A stretch of 64,000 nucleotides of DNA from Mycolicibacterium bacteremicum (GTDB lineage: Bacteria > Actinomycetota > Actinomycetes > Mycobacteriales > Mycobacteriaceae). The stretch is taken from assembly GCF_943913955.1 (NCBI RefSeq), contig NZ_CALUAE010000017.1, forward strand, positions 26,598 to 90,597, written 5' to 3'. Both the position numbers and the translations under genes were made by a program. Positions 34,442-41,734 of this stretch are shown piece after piece. The notes under the pieces are model-generated. The model saw only the letters and a program-made list of their open reading frames with translations. It searched no databases and had not been told where the DNA came from. Position 1 is the stretch's first letter. Every line of letters starts with the position of its first letter.

Positions 34442-36108
34442 GCGTCTTTCCTCACTCTCGAGGCTGCGCGCTTAGGCGGTACCTTCCCGACGCCCACGTC
34501 CAGGATGTCGGCTTTGACGTCAGACCGCGTTGGCAGGGCGCCTGCGCTTTTTCGGCCCTGGGCTACCTTGGCCTTGCGGCCCTGGGCAACCTTGGCCACA
34601 TTCGAGCCGTTTTGGGCGTGTTCGGTTGGGTGGTGCTCAGTTCGTGCGGTTGTCGGGGTCGTTACATAATCACCCATGTCGACCTTGGACAGTGCGCGCT
34701 TGAACTGGGTGGCGAAACCGGGGTACATGGTGCCGTTGTATCCGTCATTCGTGAGGTACCAGCTCTTGCAACCCGAATTCCAAGTCGTACTTCCCAACCG
34801 CTGCTGTACCTCGCCGTGGTAATTATTTTGCCGATCTTCGCGGACCTCGAGCGTACTGAGATCATTCGCGATGATCGCGCCGATGGCTTTGACGATGTAG
34901 TTGATCTCGGCCTCCATGTACACGAGGGCCGAGTTATGGCCGGGCCCTGAATTTGGTCCGAAGGTGAAGAAAAGATTGGGATAGCCTGCGACGGTGACGC
35001 TCCGGTACGCATAGGCGCCCTGGGACCACTCGTCGGAGAGCTCACGACCATGCGCGCCTCGGATGGGAAAAGGTGTGCCAGCCTTGCATACATCGAAGCC
35101 GGTGGCGAAGACGATGCAGTCCAGTTCGTGTTCGATGCCATCTGCGGTCCGTATGCCATTCGGCGACAGGGTCGCGATCGGCCATGAGACGAGCTTGCAG
35201 TTGTCGCGCTGAAGAGCGGGGTAGTAATCGCTGCTCATCAGCATCCGTTTGCAGCCGGCACGGAAGTTCGGCGTCAGCTGGCGCCTGAGCCAAGTATCCG
35301 ATACCTGCCTCCGCAAATTCGCCTTCGCCAGTAGCTGGATGCCAGTGGTGACCGGGGTATCCCAGACCATGCCGACGGCCATGAGCTCGTGGCCCCAAAA
35401 CCACGCCTGCCGTCCGACGTTCTGCACGCGAGGCAAGCGACGAAACGCCGTCCGCACCCACTGCGGATGGGAGAAGTCGGGCCGAGGGAGGACCCAGCCG
35501 GGGGTGCGTTGGAAGACCTTGACCGACCGCGCAGTCTTCACCAGTTCGGGAATGATCTGAACAGCGCTGGCTCCGGTGCCGATCACGGCGACACGTTTGT
35601 CGCTCATGTCGTAGTCGTGATCCCAACGCGCACTGTGGATCTTGTGACCATCGAAGGTGTCCAGTCCGCGGATGTCCGGCAGGCTCGCATTCGCCAGCGG
35701 CCCACTGGCCATCACTGCGGTGCGCGCCGTGAACTGCGAGCCGTCAGCTGTCTGCGCCGTCCACAGTGCGCTTTCCTCGTCGAACTCCAGACCGGTGACG
35801 TTCACTCCGAACCGGATGAAACGCGACAGCGAGTACTTGTCGACCATCGTCTTGATGTAGCCGAGGATCTCGGCGCTGCCCGAATACGCGCGGGACCAGT
35901 CCGGATTTTGCTCGAACCCGTAGGAATAGAGCAGCGACGGGATGTCGCACGCCGCGCCGGGATAGGTGTTGTCCCGCCAGGTACCACCCACCTCGTCGGC
36001 ACGTTCAAGGACAACGAAATCGTCGATACCCTGTTGTAGCAACCGGATTGCGGTTCCCAGGCCGGCGAAACCCGCACCGACGATCAAGACGGTCGTGGTG
36101 TCGCTCAT
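34438..36108 (-). CDS. Flavin-containing Baeyer-Villiger-type monooxygenase (first in operon) with repeat tail
   Basis: A 556-residue monooxygenase with VLIVGAGFAGLGTAIRL, GGTWRDNTYPGAACDIPS, the fingerprint FDGHKIHSARWD, VIGTGASAVQIIPEL and CIVFATGFD. The core ends near residue 495 (GDYVTT), close to the length of mycobacterial MymA-like enzymes. A further 60 residues form a Lys/Arg/Ser-rich tail containing KVAQGRKA followed by KVAQGRKS, encoded by 21-bp direct repeats (34553-34573 and 34577-34597). ATG 36108 overlaps the stop of the di-iron protein gene by four bases. The tail could bind another protein or nucleic acid, or may be a late extension after loss of a stop. Confidence 0.9.
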   Translation of the reverse strand: MSDTTTVLIVGAGFAGLGTAIRLLQQGIDDFVVLERADEVGGTWRDNTYPGAACDIPSLLYSYGFEQNPDWSRAYSGSAEILGYIKTMVDKYSLSRFIRFGVNVTGLEFDEESALWTAQTADGSQFTARTAVMASGPLANASLPDIRGLDTFDGHKIHSARWDHDYDMSDKRVAVIGTGASAVQIIPELVKTARSVKVFQRTPGWVLPRPDFSHPQWVRTAFRRLPRVQNVGRQAWFWGHELMAVGMVWDTPVTTGIQLLAKANLRRQVSDTWLRRQLTPNFRAGCKRMLMSSDYYPALQRDNCKLVSWPIATLSPNGIRTADGIEHELDCIVFATGFDVCKAGTPFPIRGAHGRELSDEWSQGAYAYRSVTVAGYPNLFFTFGPNSGPGHNSALVYMEAEINYIVKAIGAIIANDLSTLEVREDRQNNYHGEVQQRLGSTTWNSGCKSWYLTNDGYNGTMYPGFATQFKRALSKVDMGDYVTTPTTARTEHHPTEHAQNGSNVAKVAQGRKAKVAQGRKSAGALPTRSDVKADILDVGVGKVPPKRAASRVRKDA

Positions 36109-37028
36109 CTGGCCACCGGTTCGTAGGTCAGCTCTTCTGTCCACGTCGGTGACTTACCGAGCACCTCGGTGGGGAAGTGGTCGATCGCGGTACCCAGCCG
36201 CTGCGAAATGAAATGCAATGGCTGAGAACGCTTGATGCTGGCGGACATGTGAGCCTTCAAGATGTGGTAGCCCGGAACGCGGCGCGTGAACTCACTACGA
36301 TCTCCGACGTTCTCGTACCGCATCACCGCGTTGTAGAGCTTCTCCTCCGACAATCCCATGGCGTTGAGATTGGTCAACATCCTGGTGAGCAACGGCACGT
36401 AGAGGACGCCGCCGAGAAGGATTCTCGGGTCGATGAGCGCCCCCATCGTCTGAGTCGCATGAATGCGCATGGGGCTGGCGCCGAGGTCGTTCAGAACCTG
36501 GAATCCCACTGCCAAGTGCCGCGATTCGTCGTTGTTGACCTTGTTGAAGACCTCGGCGCAGAGCGGATCCTGCACCTCGTCGAGAAGGAACTTGAGCAAT
36601 GCTCCGTCGAGCGCAGTCTCCAAGGCTGGGATCGCCGCTCCGATCACCGTCAGCGGGAGGGCCTCGGCGTATCGGTCGATCCACTCGATGACCAGTCGAA
36701 TATTCTTGTTCGGCACCGGGATTTCCCCTTCCTCGAGCATCCCCCACCGCTGCATGAGCGCCAGCTCCGCGTTGGCGTGCCGCTGCTCCTCGGCATGGAA
36801 ATACCGGTAGATGTCACCTAGAGCCTCGAACGGCGCTTTCGGCGCCATGGCGGCGAACGCGCGTGCACCGACGTGTTCTATCCACACCACGTCAGCCATG
36901 AACTGCTTCAGTTCGGGCCGCTGCTCATCAGTGATTTTATCGGCGCCCGGCGCATCCCAATCGATGTCGGCCAGCGCCCACTGCCGATTCTTGATCGTCT
37001 CGAGCATATCGCTGTATTTGAATGCCAT
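36105..37028 (-). CDS. Ferritin-like di-iron protein in the monooxygenase operon
   Basis: A 307-residue helical protein. Glu51, Glu81 with His84 (HAEEQRH), Glu137, and Glu168 with His171 (NNDESRH) give the exact E...ExxH...E...ExxH pattern of a di-iron four-helix bundle, as in ferritin-like oxygenases. ATG 37028 has GGAG nine bases upstream. The gene follows the SDR by 31 bp and its stop overlaps the first monooxygenase. It may be an oxygenase, a desaturase-like enzyme or an aldehyde-active enzyme; the operon suggests that it acts on the same hydrophobic substrate. I know no characterised close homologue. Confidence 0.82.
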   Translation of the reverse strand: MAFKYSDMLETIKNRQWALADIDWDAPGADKITDEQRPELKQFMADVVWIEHVGARAFAAMAPKAPFEALGDIYRYFHAEEQRHANAELALMQRWGMLEEGEIPVPNKNIRLVIEWIDRYAEALPLTVIGAAIPALETALDGALLKFLLDEVQDPLCAEVFNKVNNDESRHLAVGFQVLNDLGASPMRIHATQTMGALIDPRILLGGVLYVPLLTRMLTNLNAMGLSEEKLYNAVMRYENVGDRSEFTRRVPGYHILKAHMSASIKRSQPLHFISQRLGTAIDHFPTEVLGKSPTWTEELTYEPVAR

Positions 37029-37059
37029 TGGAGTCTCCTTTGTCTTTGTCTGGAATGAC

Positions 37060-37899
37060 TTAGCGCGCGATTCGCTCAACCAAACCGAGCGCACGGGTAT
37101 ACGTGGCAGGCACTGCCCGCTTAAATAACCAGAGAATCTTCGCGTCGACTTGGGGTAGGACGTGCAACTGACCGCGATCGTTCGCGTCCAACGTTTTGCG
37201 CGCCACCGATTCCGCCGACACGCCGGTCCACTTCATCAAATTCGTTGCCAGCTTGGCGGCCGACTCCTCAATACCAGGGTTATCGACGATGTTGGTCTTG
37301 ACAAATGTCGGGCACAGTACAGTCACCGCCACACCAGTACCACTCAGCTCGGCCGCCAAAGTCTCGGATAGCGAGAGCACGCCGGCCTTGCTGACGTTAT
37401 AGGCACCCATCCGGGGCGCTGCTCCAAAACTTGCAGCCGATGCGACGTTGATAATTCCCCCGCTGCCCTTCGCACGAAGTCGCGGTACGAAGATCTCGCA
37501 GCCGTAAATCACTCCCCACAAGTTGACTGAAAGTGTCGCTTCCCAGTCCCGCTTGGGCGTCGCGCCGATGACATTGCCACCGATTCCGATGCCCGCGTTG
37601 TTGATCACCAGGCTGGCTGCCGCGCCGAACCACTTCTCGGCGCTGTCGGCGAGTTCGCGGACCTGCTCTTCGTCCGTGACATCGCATGCGATGTCGAGCC
37701 CCTCGCCGCCGGCTTGGACGACGAGCCCGACCGTCTCCTTGGCACGCACCGGGTCGATGTCGGCACACACCACTCGTCCACCTCTACGGGCGAGCTCCAC
37801 CGCGAAGGCACGGCCAATTCCGCTGCCCGCTCCCGTTACGACCGCGTTGGCGCGGCGGCTCAGGCGAGGCGGTCTGTCCCACCTCAAGATATCCATCAC
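37060..37899 (-). CDS. Short-chain dehydrogenase/reductase (first gene of monooxygenase operon)
   Basis: A 279-residue SDR. VVTGAGSGIGRAFAVELAR is the cofactor motif with VCADID after the second strand (NAD preference), then INNAGIGIGG, INVASAASFGA and the YNVSK catalytic pair. The C-terminal segment MKWTGVSAESVARKTLDAND is like mycobacterial SadH (Rv3085), an SDR of the mymA operon. It would make the ketone for the monooxygenases or oxidise the alcohol product. It heads the six-gene operon and is divergent from the TetR at 38038. Confidence 0.9.
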   Translation of the reverse strand: MMDILRWDRPPRLSRRANAVVTGAGSGIGRAFAVELARRGGRVVCADIDPVRAKETVGLVVQAGGEGLDIACDVTDEEQVRELADSAEKWFGAAASLVINNAGIGIGGNVIGATPKRDWEATLSVNLWGVIYGCEIFVPRLRAKGSGGIINVASAASFGAAPRMGAYNVSKAGVLSLSETLAAELSGTGVAVTVLCPTFVKTNIVDNPGIEESAAKLATNLMKWTGVSAESVARKTLDANDRGQLHVLPQVDAKILWLFKRAVPATYTRALGLVERIAR

Positions 37900-37961
37900 T
37901 ACTGAATCCTTTGCAGATTACGGCGACGCCTGACCTGTGAGACAAGCCGGCCTGCAGCCAT

Positions 37962-38000
37962 CTGGTGGCGGCGAACACAATTGTGGTCGCCTGCCACCAG
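37962..38000. promoter_or_regulatory. 39-bp dyad between the SDR operon and its TetR
   Basis: CTGGTGGC at 37962-37969 and GCCACCAG at 37993-38000 are perfect eight-base arms. Inside them GGCGA and TCGCC pair again, around ACACAATTGTGG. This is long enough for two TetR dimers and lies centrally between the divergent genes. Confidence 0.6.
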
Positions 38001-38037
38001 TTTGATGCGGCGCTCCTGCCTTTGTCAAGATGTATTC

Positions 38038-38679
38038 GTGCGGACAAAGGCAGCAAGGTGGGGCGGGCGTACTGGCGCCGAACGACGGGCTGACCGGCGG
38101 CGGCGCCTAGTGAACGCGGCGACGGAGATCTGGACGGAAAGCGGATGGGCTGCCGTGACAATGCGTGGGGTCTGCTCCAGAGCCGCGCTGAACGACCGAT
38201 ATTTCTACGAGGAGTTCAAGACGCGCGATGAGTTGCTCGTAGCAGCGTGGGACAACGTGCGGGACGAGATGCTCGGCGAGGTTTCGGCAACATTTGCCGA
38301 ACGCGTCGGTCAACCACCGATCGAAACCATTCGCGCCGCAATCTCGATCGTTGTTCTCCGCATCGCGCAGGATGCCGGGCGAGCACAGATCCTGCTGACA
38401 CAGCACGTCGGCAGTTCAACATTGCAAGATCGCCGAGCGGTGGCCTTGCAGGAAGCAACCCAGCTCGTCATGGCCGCCAGCAAGCCGCATCTGAAGCCTG
38501 ACGCAGACGAAATGGCTCTGCGTATGGACACGTTTGTAGCGGTCGGCGGCTTCGTCGAACTGATCAGCGCTTGGCACGCAGGACTACTGGTCGATGTAAG
38601 TCAGGTCGACATCGTCGAACATACGAGTAGACTTGCTGAGACGCTGGCTCGCCGCTACGTGGTTGATAAGTTTGGCTAG
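38038..38679 (+). CDS. TetR-family regulator, paralogue of the one at 58723
   Basis: A 213-residue TetR protein. RRRRLVNAATEIWTESGWAA and the recognition helix LNDRYFYEEFKTRDELLVAA form the DNA-binding domain; HVGSSTLQDRRAVALQEAT lies in the ligand domain. I chose GTG 38038 because this start is shared with the near-identical protein encoded at 58723-59364, also 213 residues long. It is divergent from the six-gene monooxygenase operon and probably represses it through the dyad at 37962-38000. Confidence 0.88.
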   Translation: MRTKAARWGGRTGAERRADRRRRLVNAATEIWTESGWAAVTMRGVCSRAALNDRYFYEEFKTRDELLVAAWDNVRDEMLGEVSATFAERVGQPPIETIRAAISIVVLRIAQDAGRAQILLTQHVGSSTLQDRRAVALQEATQLVMAASKPHLKPDADEMALRMDTFVAVGGFVELISAWHAGLLVDVSQVDIVEHTSRLAETLARRYVVDKFG

Positions 38680-38826
38680 CTGGTACTCCGGAGGCAATTT
38701 CCCGGTGGCGGAGGCTGCATTGGCCGCAGGGGTCGTGACACACCGTTGACTTACCTTAGAAACGGTGGAAGGTCCGTCTCGTCGACCTGCCAAGCCGACG
38801 CTCCTGCTGTCGAATGGCGGCTTCAC

Positions 38827-40005
38827 TCAGAGGCCAATCTGCTTGGCGATGATCTCCTTCATGATTTCGGTGGTGCCGCCCCCGATACCCAGGATGCGCG
38901 AATCGCGATAGTGCCTTTCGACCTCGGTCTCGCGTAGGTAGCCCATGCCACCGTATAGTTGGACGGCCGTGTCAACGGCGAGCGCGCAGGCCTCTACGGC
39001 TTGGTTCTTGGCCATCGAGACCATCCGCACGTCGGTGTCTCCGGCGACGATGCGGTCCACAGCGGCACGGGTGTACGTACGGGCGACGTCGACGGCCGTC
39101 GCGATATCGACGATCTTGTGCCGCACCACCTGTCGGGTGGATAGCGGTCGACCGAAGGTTTCGCGCTTCTTCACCCAATCCAGCGTCAGGTCGAGGCAGC
39201 GCTGGGCCGTGGCGTAGCACTGGACGGCGATGAAAGCACGTTCGACCTGGAACTGTTGCATGATCTGCAGGAATCCGCTGCCTTCGGGGCCAACCAGATT
39301 GACCACCGGCACGCGCACGTCGGTGAATCCGAGTTCGGCGGTATCGGAGCACAGCCAGCCCATCTTCTTCAGTGCCCGCGAGACCAAGAAACCCGTGGCG
39401 CCACGCTCCACCACGAGCAGAGAAATCCCCGACGGGCCCGGGCCGCCGGTACGCACGGCGGTGGTCACGAAATCGGCGCGGACACCCGAGGTGATGAACA
39501 GCTTCGCACCGTTGACCACGTAGTGGTCGCCGTCGCGCCGTGCGGTAGTGCGGATGCCGGCGACGTCAGAACCGGTGTCGGGTTCGGTGATGCCAAGGCT
39601 GCCGATCTTCTCCCCGGCCAGGGTCGGCGCCACGAAGCTGCGGATCTGCTCGGGATCGCCCTGCGCGGCCATATGGGGCACTGCGATGTGATGCGTAAGT
39701 AGGCTGGCCAGTAAGCCCGACGAGCCGCCGGCCTCCATCACGGCCTCGGTGAGCAGCACCAGGTCGCGCAGGTCACCGCCGGAGCCACCGATCTCTTCGG
39801 CGAACCCGATGCCCAGCAACCCCGCTGCGGCTGCGCGGCGGTGGAGTTCTCTAGGGAGCTCTCCGGCGTCCTCCCAGTCTTGCAGGTGAGGAACGATCTC
39901 CTTCTGGGTGAACGACATCGCGAGGTTGCGCAACGAGATGCGCTCGGGCGTCATCCACGGGTCGGCTGCGGCCGCCTCCGCTTCCCGCTGATCCGGCTGT
40001 TTCAT
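38827..40005 (-). CDS. Acyl-CoA dehydrogenase (FadE13-like position)
   Basis: A 392-residue acyl-CoA dehydrogenase. GSLGITEPDTGSDVAGIRTT, KLFITSGVRADF, QLYGGMGYLRETEVERHYRD and GIGGGTTEIMKEIIAKQI are the family signatures. The C-terminal catalytic position is Gly, and Glu in helix G (FQVERAFIAVQ) probably serves, as in isovaleryl-CoA dehydrogenase. ATG 40005 has AGGAG eight bases upstream. It is divergent from accD2 with the dyad at 40074-40089 between them, so both sides are probably co-regulated. In M. tuberculosis fadE13 lies beside accD2 (from memory), which supports the comparison. Confidence 0.9.
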   Translation of the reverse strand: MKQPDQREAEAAAADPWMTPERISLRNLAMSFTQKEIVPHLQDWEDAGELPRELHRRAAAAGLLGIGFAEEIGGSGGDLRDLVLLTEAVMEAGGSSGLLASLLTHHIAVPHMAAQGDPEQIRSFVAPTLAGEKIGSLGITEPDTGSDVAGIRTTARRDGDHYVVNGAKLFITSGVRADFVTTAVRTGGPGPSGISLLVVERGATGFLVSRALKKMGWLCSDTAELGFTDVRVPVVNLVGPEGSGFLQIMQQFQVERAFIAVQCYATAQRCLDLTLDWVKKRETFGRPLSTRQVVRHKIVDIATAVDVARTYTRAAVDRIVAGDTDVRMVSMAKNQAVEACALAVDTAVQLYGGMGYLRETEVERHYRDSRILGIGGGTTEIMKEIIAKQIGL

Positions 40006-40073
40006 GTGAGTTGCTCCTGCTGTGATCACTCGGGGACGGCACGATTGCCACGTCGACCCCATTGTCGTCGAAT

Positions 40074-40089
40074 GTTAATGACCGATAAC
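40074..40089. promoter_or_regulatory. Operator GTTA-N8-TAAC upstream of accD2
   Basis: GTTAATGACCGATAAC, flanked by AAT and GTAGCG, lies between the divergent acyl-CoA dehydrogenase and accD2 genes. A very similar block (ATGTTAAT...TAACGT..AGCG) occurs at 46736-46751 after the operon. Confidence 0.6.
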
Positions 40090-40114
40090 GTAGCGTGTCA
40101 GGAGATCGACGTTG

Positions 40115-41734
40115 ATGTCACCTGGAGGAAAGTTGATTGACGTCCTGCCCGACCGGGTCGACACCCGCGCGCCGGTATACCTCGAGAATCGCGAGGGACT
40201 CATCGCGCAGCTCCATGCGCTCGCCGAACAGCTGGCGCTGGCCAACGGTGGCGGCGGCGAGAAGTACGTCGCCCGGCACCGTAGCCGCGGCAAGATGCTG
40301 GCTCGGGAGCGCGTCGAGCTGCTCATCGACCCCGACACGGCCTTCCTGGAACTCTGTCCGTTCGCGGCGTGGGGCACGAAGTTTCCGGTGGGCGGCAGCG
40401 TTGTGGTCGGCATCGGCATCGTCGAAGGCGTCGAGTCGATGATCATCGCGCACGACCCGACCGTGCGCGGCGGAGCCTCGAACCCCTACACCTTCCGAAA
40501 AGTGTTCCGGGGCATGGCAGTCGCCCGCGAGAACCGGCTGCCCATCATCAACGTCGTCGAGTCGGGCGGGGCGGACCTGCCCACGCAGGCCGAGATCTTC
40601 GTGCCCGGGGGCCAGCTATTCAACGACCTCACCCAGCACAGCGCGCAGGGCCTGCCGACACTGGCGCTGGTATTCGGTAACTCGACGGCAGGCGGCGCGT
40701 ACATCCCCGGCATGTGTGATTACGTGGTGATGGTCCGCAACCGGTCCAAGGTCTTCCTCGGTGGTCCGCCGCTGGTGAAGATGGCGACCGGCGAAGTGTC
40801 CGACGACGAGTCGCTCGGCGGCGCCGACATGCACGCCCGCACCTCCGGGCTGGCCGACTACATGGCCGAGGACGAGCAGGACGCCATCCGGATCGGGCGG
40901 CGCATCATGGCCAGACTGAACTGGCGCAAGCTCGGGCCCGGCCCGACACAGCCACCGACCCCCCCGCTGCGAGACCCCGACCAACTCCTCGGGATCGCTT
41001 CGGTGGACCCGAAGGTTCCCTTCGACCCACGTGATGTCATCGCCCGAATCGTGGACGGGTCCGCCTTCGACGAGTTCAAGCCGCTATACGGCACCTCGCT
41101 GGTCACCGGTTGGGCCTCGATCCACGGATACCCGGTAGGGATCCTTGCCAACGCGCGCGGAATCCTGTTCAGCGAGGAGGCGGAGAAGGCCGCCCAGTTT
41201 ATTCAGCTGGCGAACCAGATCGACACGCCACTGGTGTTTCTGCAGAACACCACCGGCTACATGGTCGGCGCGGAGTACGAGCAGGGTGGCATCATCAAGG
41301 ACGGCGCGAAGATGATCAACGCCGTCTCCAACAGCGCTGTCCCACACCTGACGATCGTGATGGGCGCGTCCTACGGTGCGGGCAATTACGGGATGTGCGG
41401 GCGGTCCTACTTTCCCCGCTTCCTGTTCACCTGGCCCAACTCGCGTTCGGCCGTCATGGGCCCGGCCCAGCTCGCGGGCGTGCTGTCGATCGTGGCCCGC
41501 GAGTCGGCCGCCGACCGGGGGCTCCCGTTCGACGAGGAGGCCGACGCCCAGATGCGCGCTGCCGTCGAGGGCCAGATCGAGCGTGAGTCGTTGGCGCTGG
41601 CCAACAGCGGCAGGCTCTACGACGACGGGATCATCGACCCGCGCGACACCCGTACCGTTCTCGGGTTCTGCCTTTCCGTGGTCCACAACAGCGAGATCCG
41701 TGGCCAGCGTGGCTACGGCGTGTTCCGGATGTGA
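40115..41734 (+). CDS. accD2: Acyl-CoA carboxylase beta subunit (AccD2-like)
   Basis: A 539-residue carboxyltransferase subunit. GLPTLALVFGNSTAGGAYIPGM and the VMGASYGAGNYGMCGRSYFP region are the two carboxyltransferase oxyanion loops, and VESGGADLPTQAEIFVPGG is the acyl-CoA-side loop. It resembles mycobacterial AccD2 and methylcrotonyl/geranyl-CoA carboxylase beta chains, so the substrate is probably a branched or unsaturated acyl-CoA. ATG 40115 is preceded by AGGAG; a TTG at 40133 with a strong GGAGG is also possible. The stop overlaps the accA2 GTG (41731-41734). The symbol is by resemblance. Confidence 0.9.
   Translation: MSPGGKLIDVLPDRVDTRAPVYLENREGLIAQLHALAEQLALANGGGGEKYVARHRSRGKMLARERVELLIDPDTAFLELCPFAAWGTKFPVGGSVVVGIGIVEGVESMIIAHDPTVRGGASNPYTFRKVFRGMAVARENRLPIINVVESGGADLPTQAEIFVPGGQLFNDLTQHSAQGLPTLALVFGNSTAGGAYIPGMCDYVVMVRNRSKVFLGGPPLVKMATGEVSDDESLGGADMHARTSGLADYMAEDEQDAIRIGRRIMARLNWRKLGPGPTQPPTPPLRDPDQLLGIASVDPKVPFDPRDVIARIVDGSAFDEFKPLYGTSLVTGWASIHGYPVGILANARGILFSEEAEKAAQFIQLANQIDTPLVFLQNTTGYMVGAEYEQGGIIKDGAKMINAVSNSAVPHLTIVMGASYGAGNYGMCGRSYFPRFLFTWPNSRSAVMGPAQLAGVLSIVARESAADRGLPFDEEADAQMRAAVEGQIERESLALANSGRLYDDGIIDPRDTRTVLGFCLSVVHNSEIRGQRGYGVFRM

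Noticed and set aside
30241..36108. Recent tandem duplication of the three monooxygenase genes
   Set aside because: The three proteins differ in most positions outside the cofactor motifs, so they are old paralogues or of separate origin.
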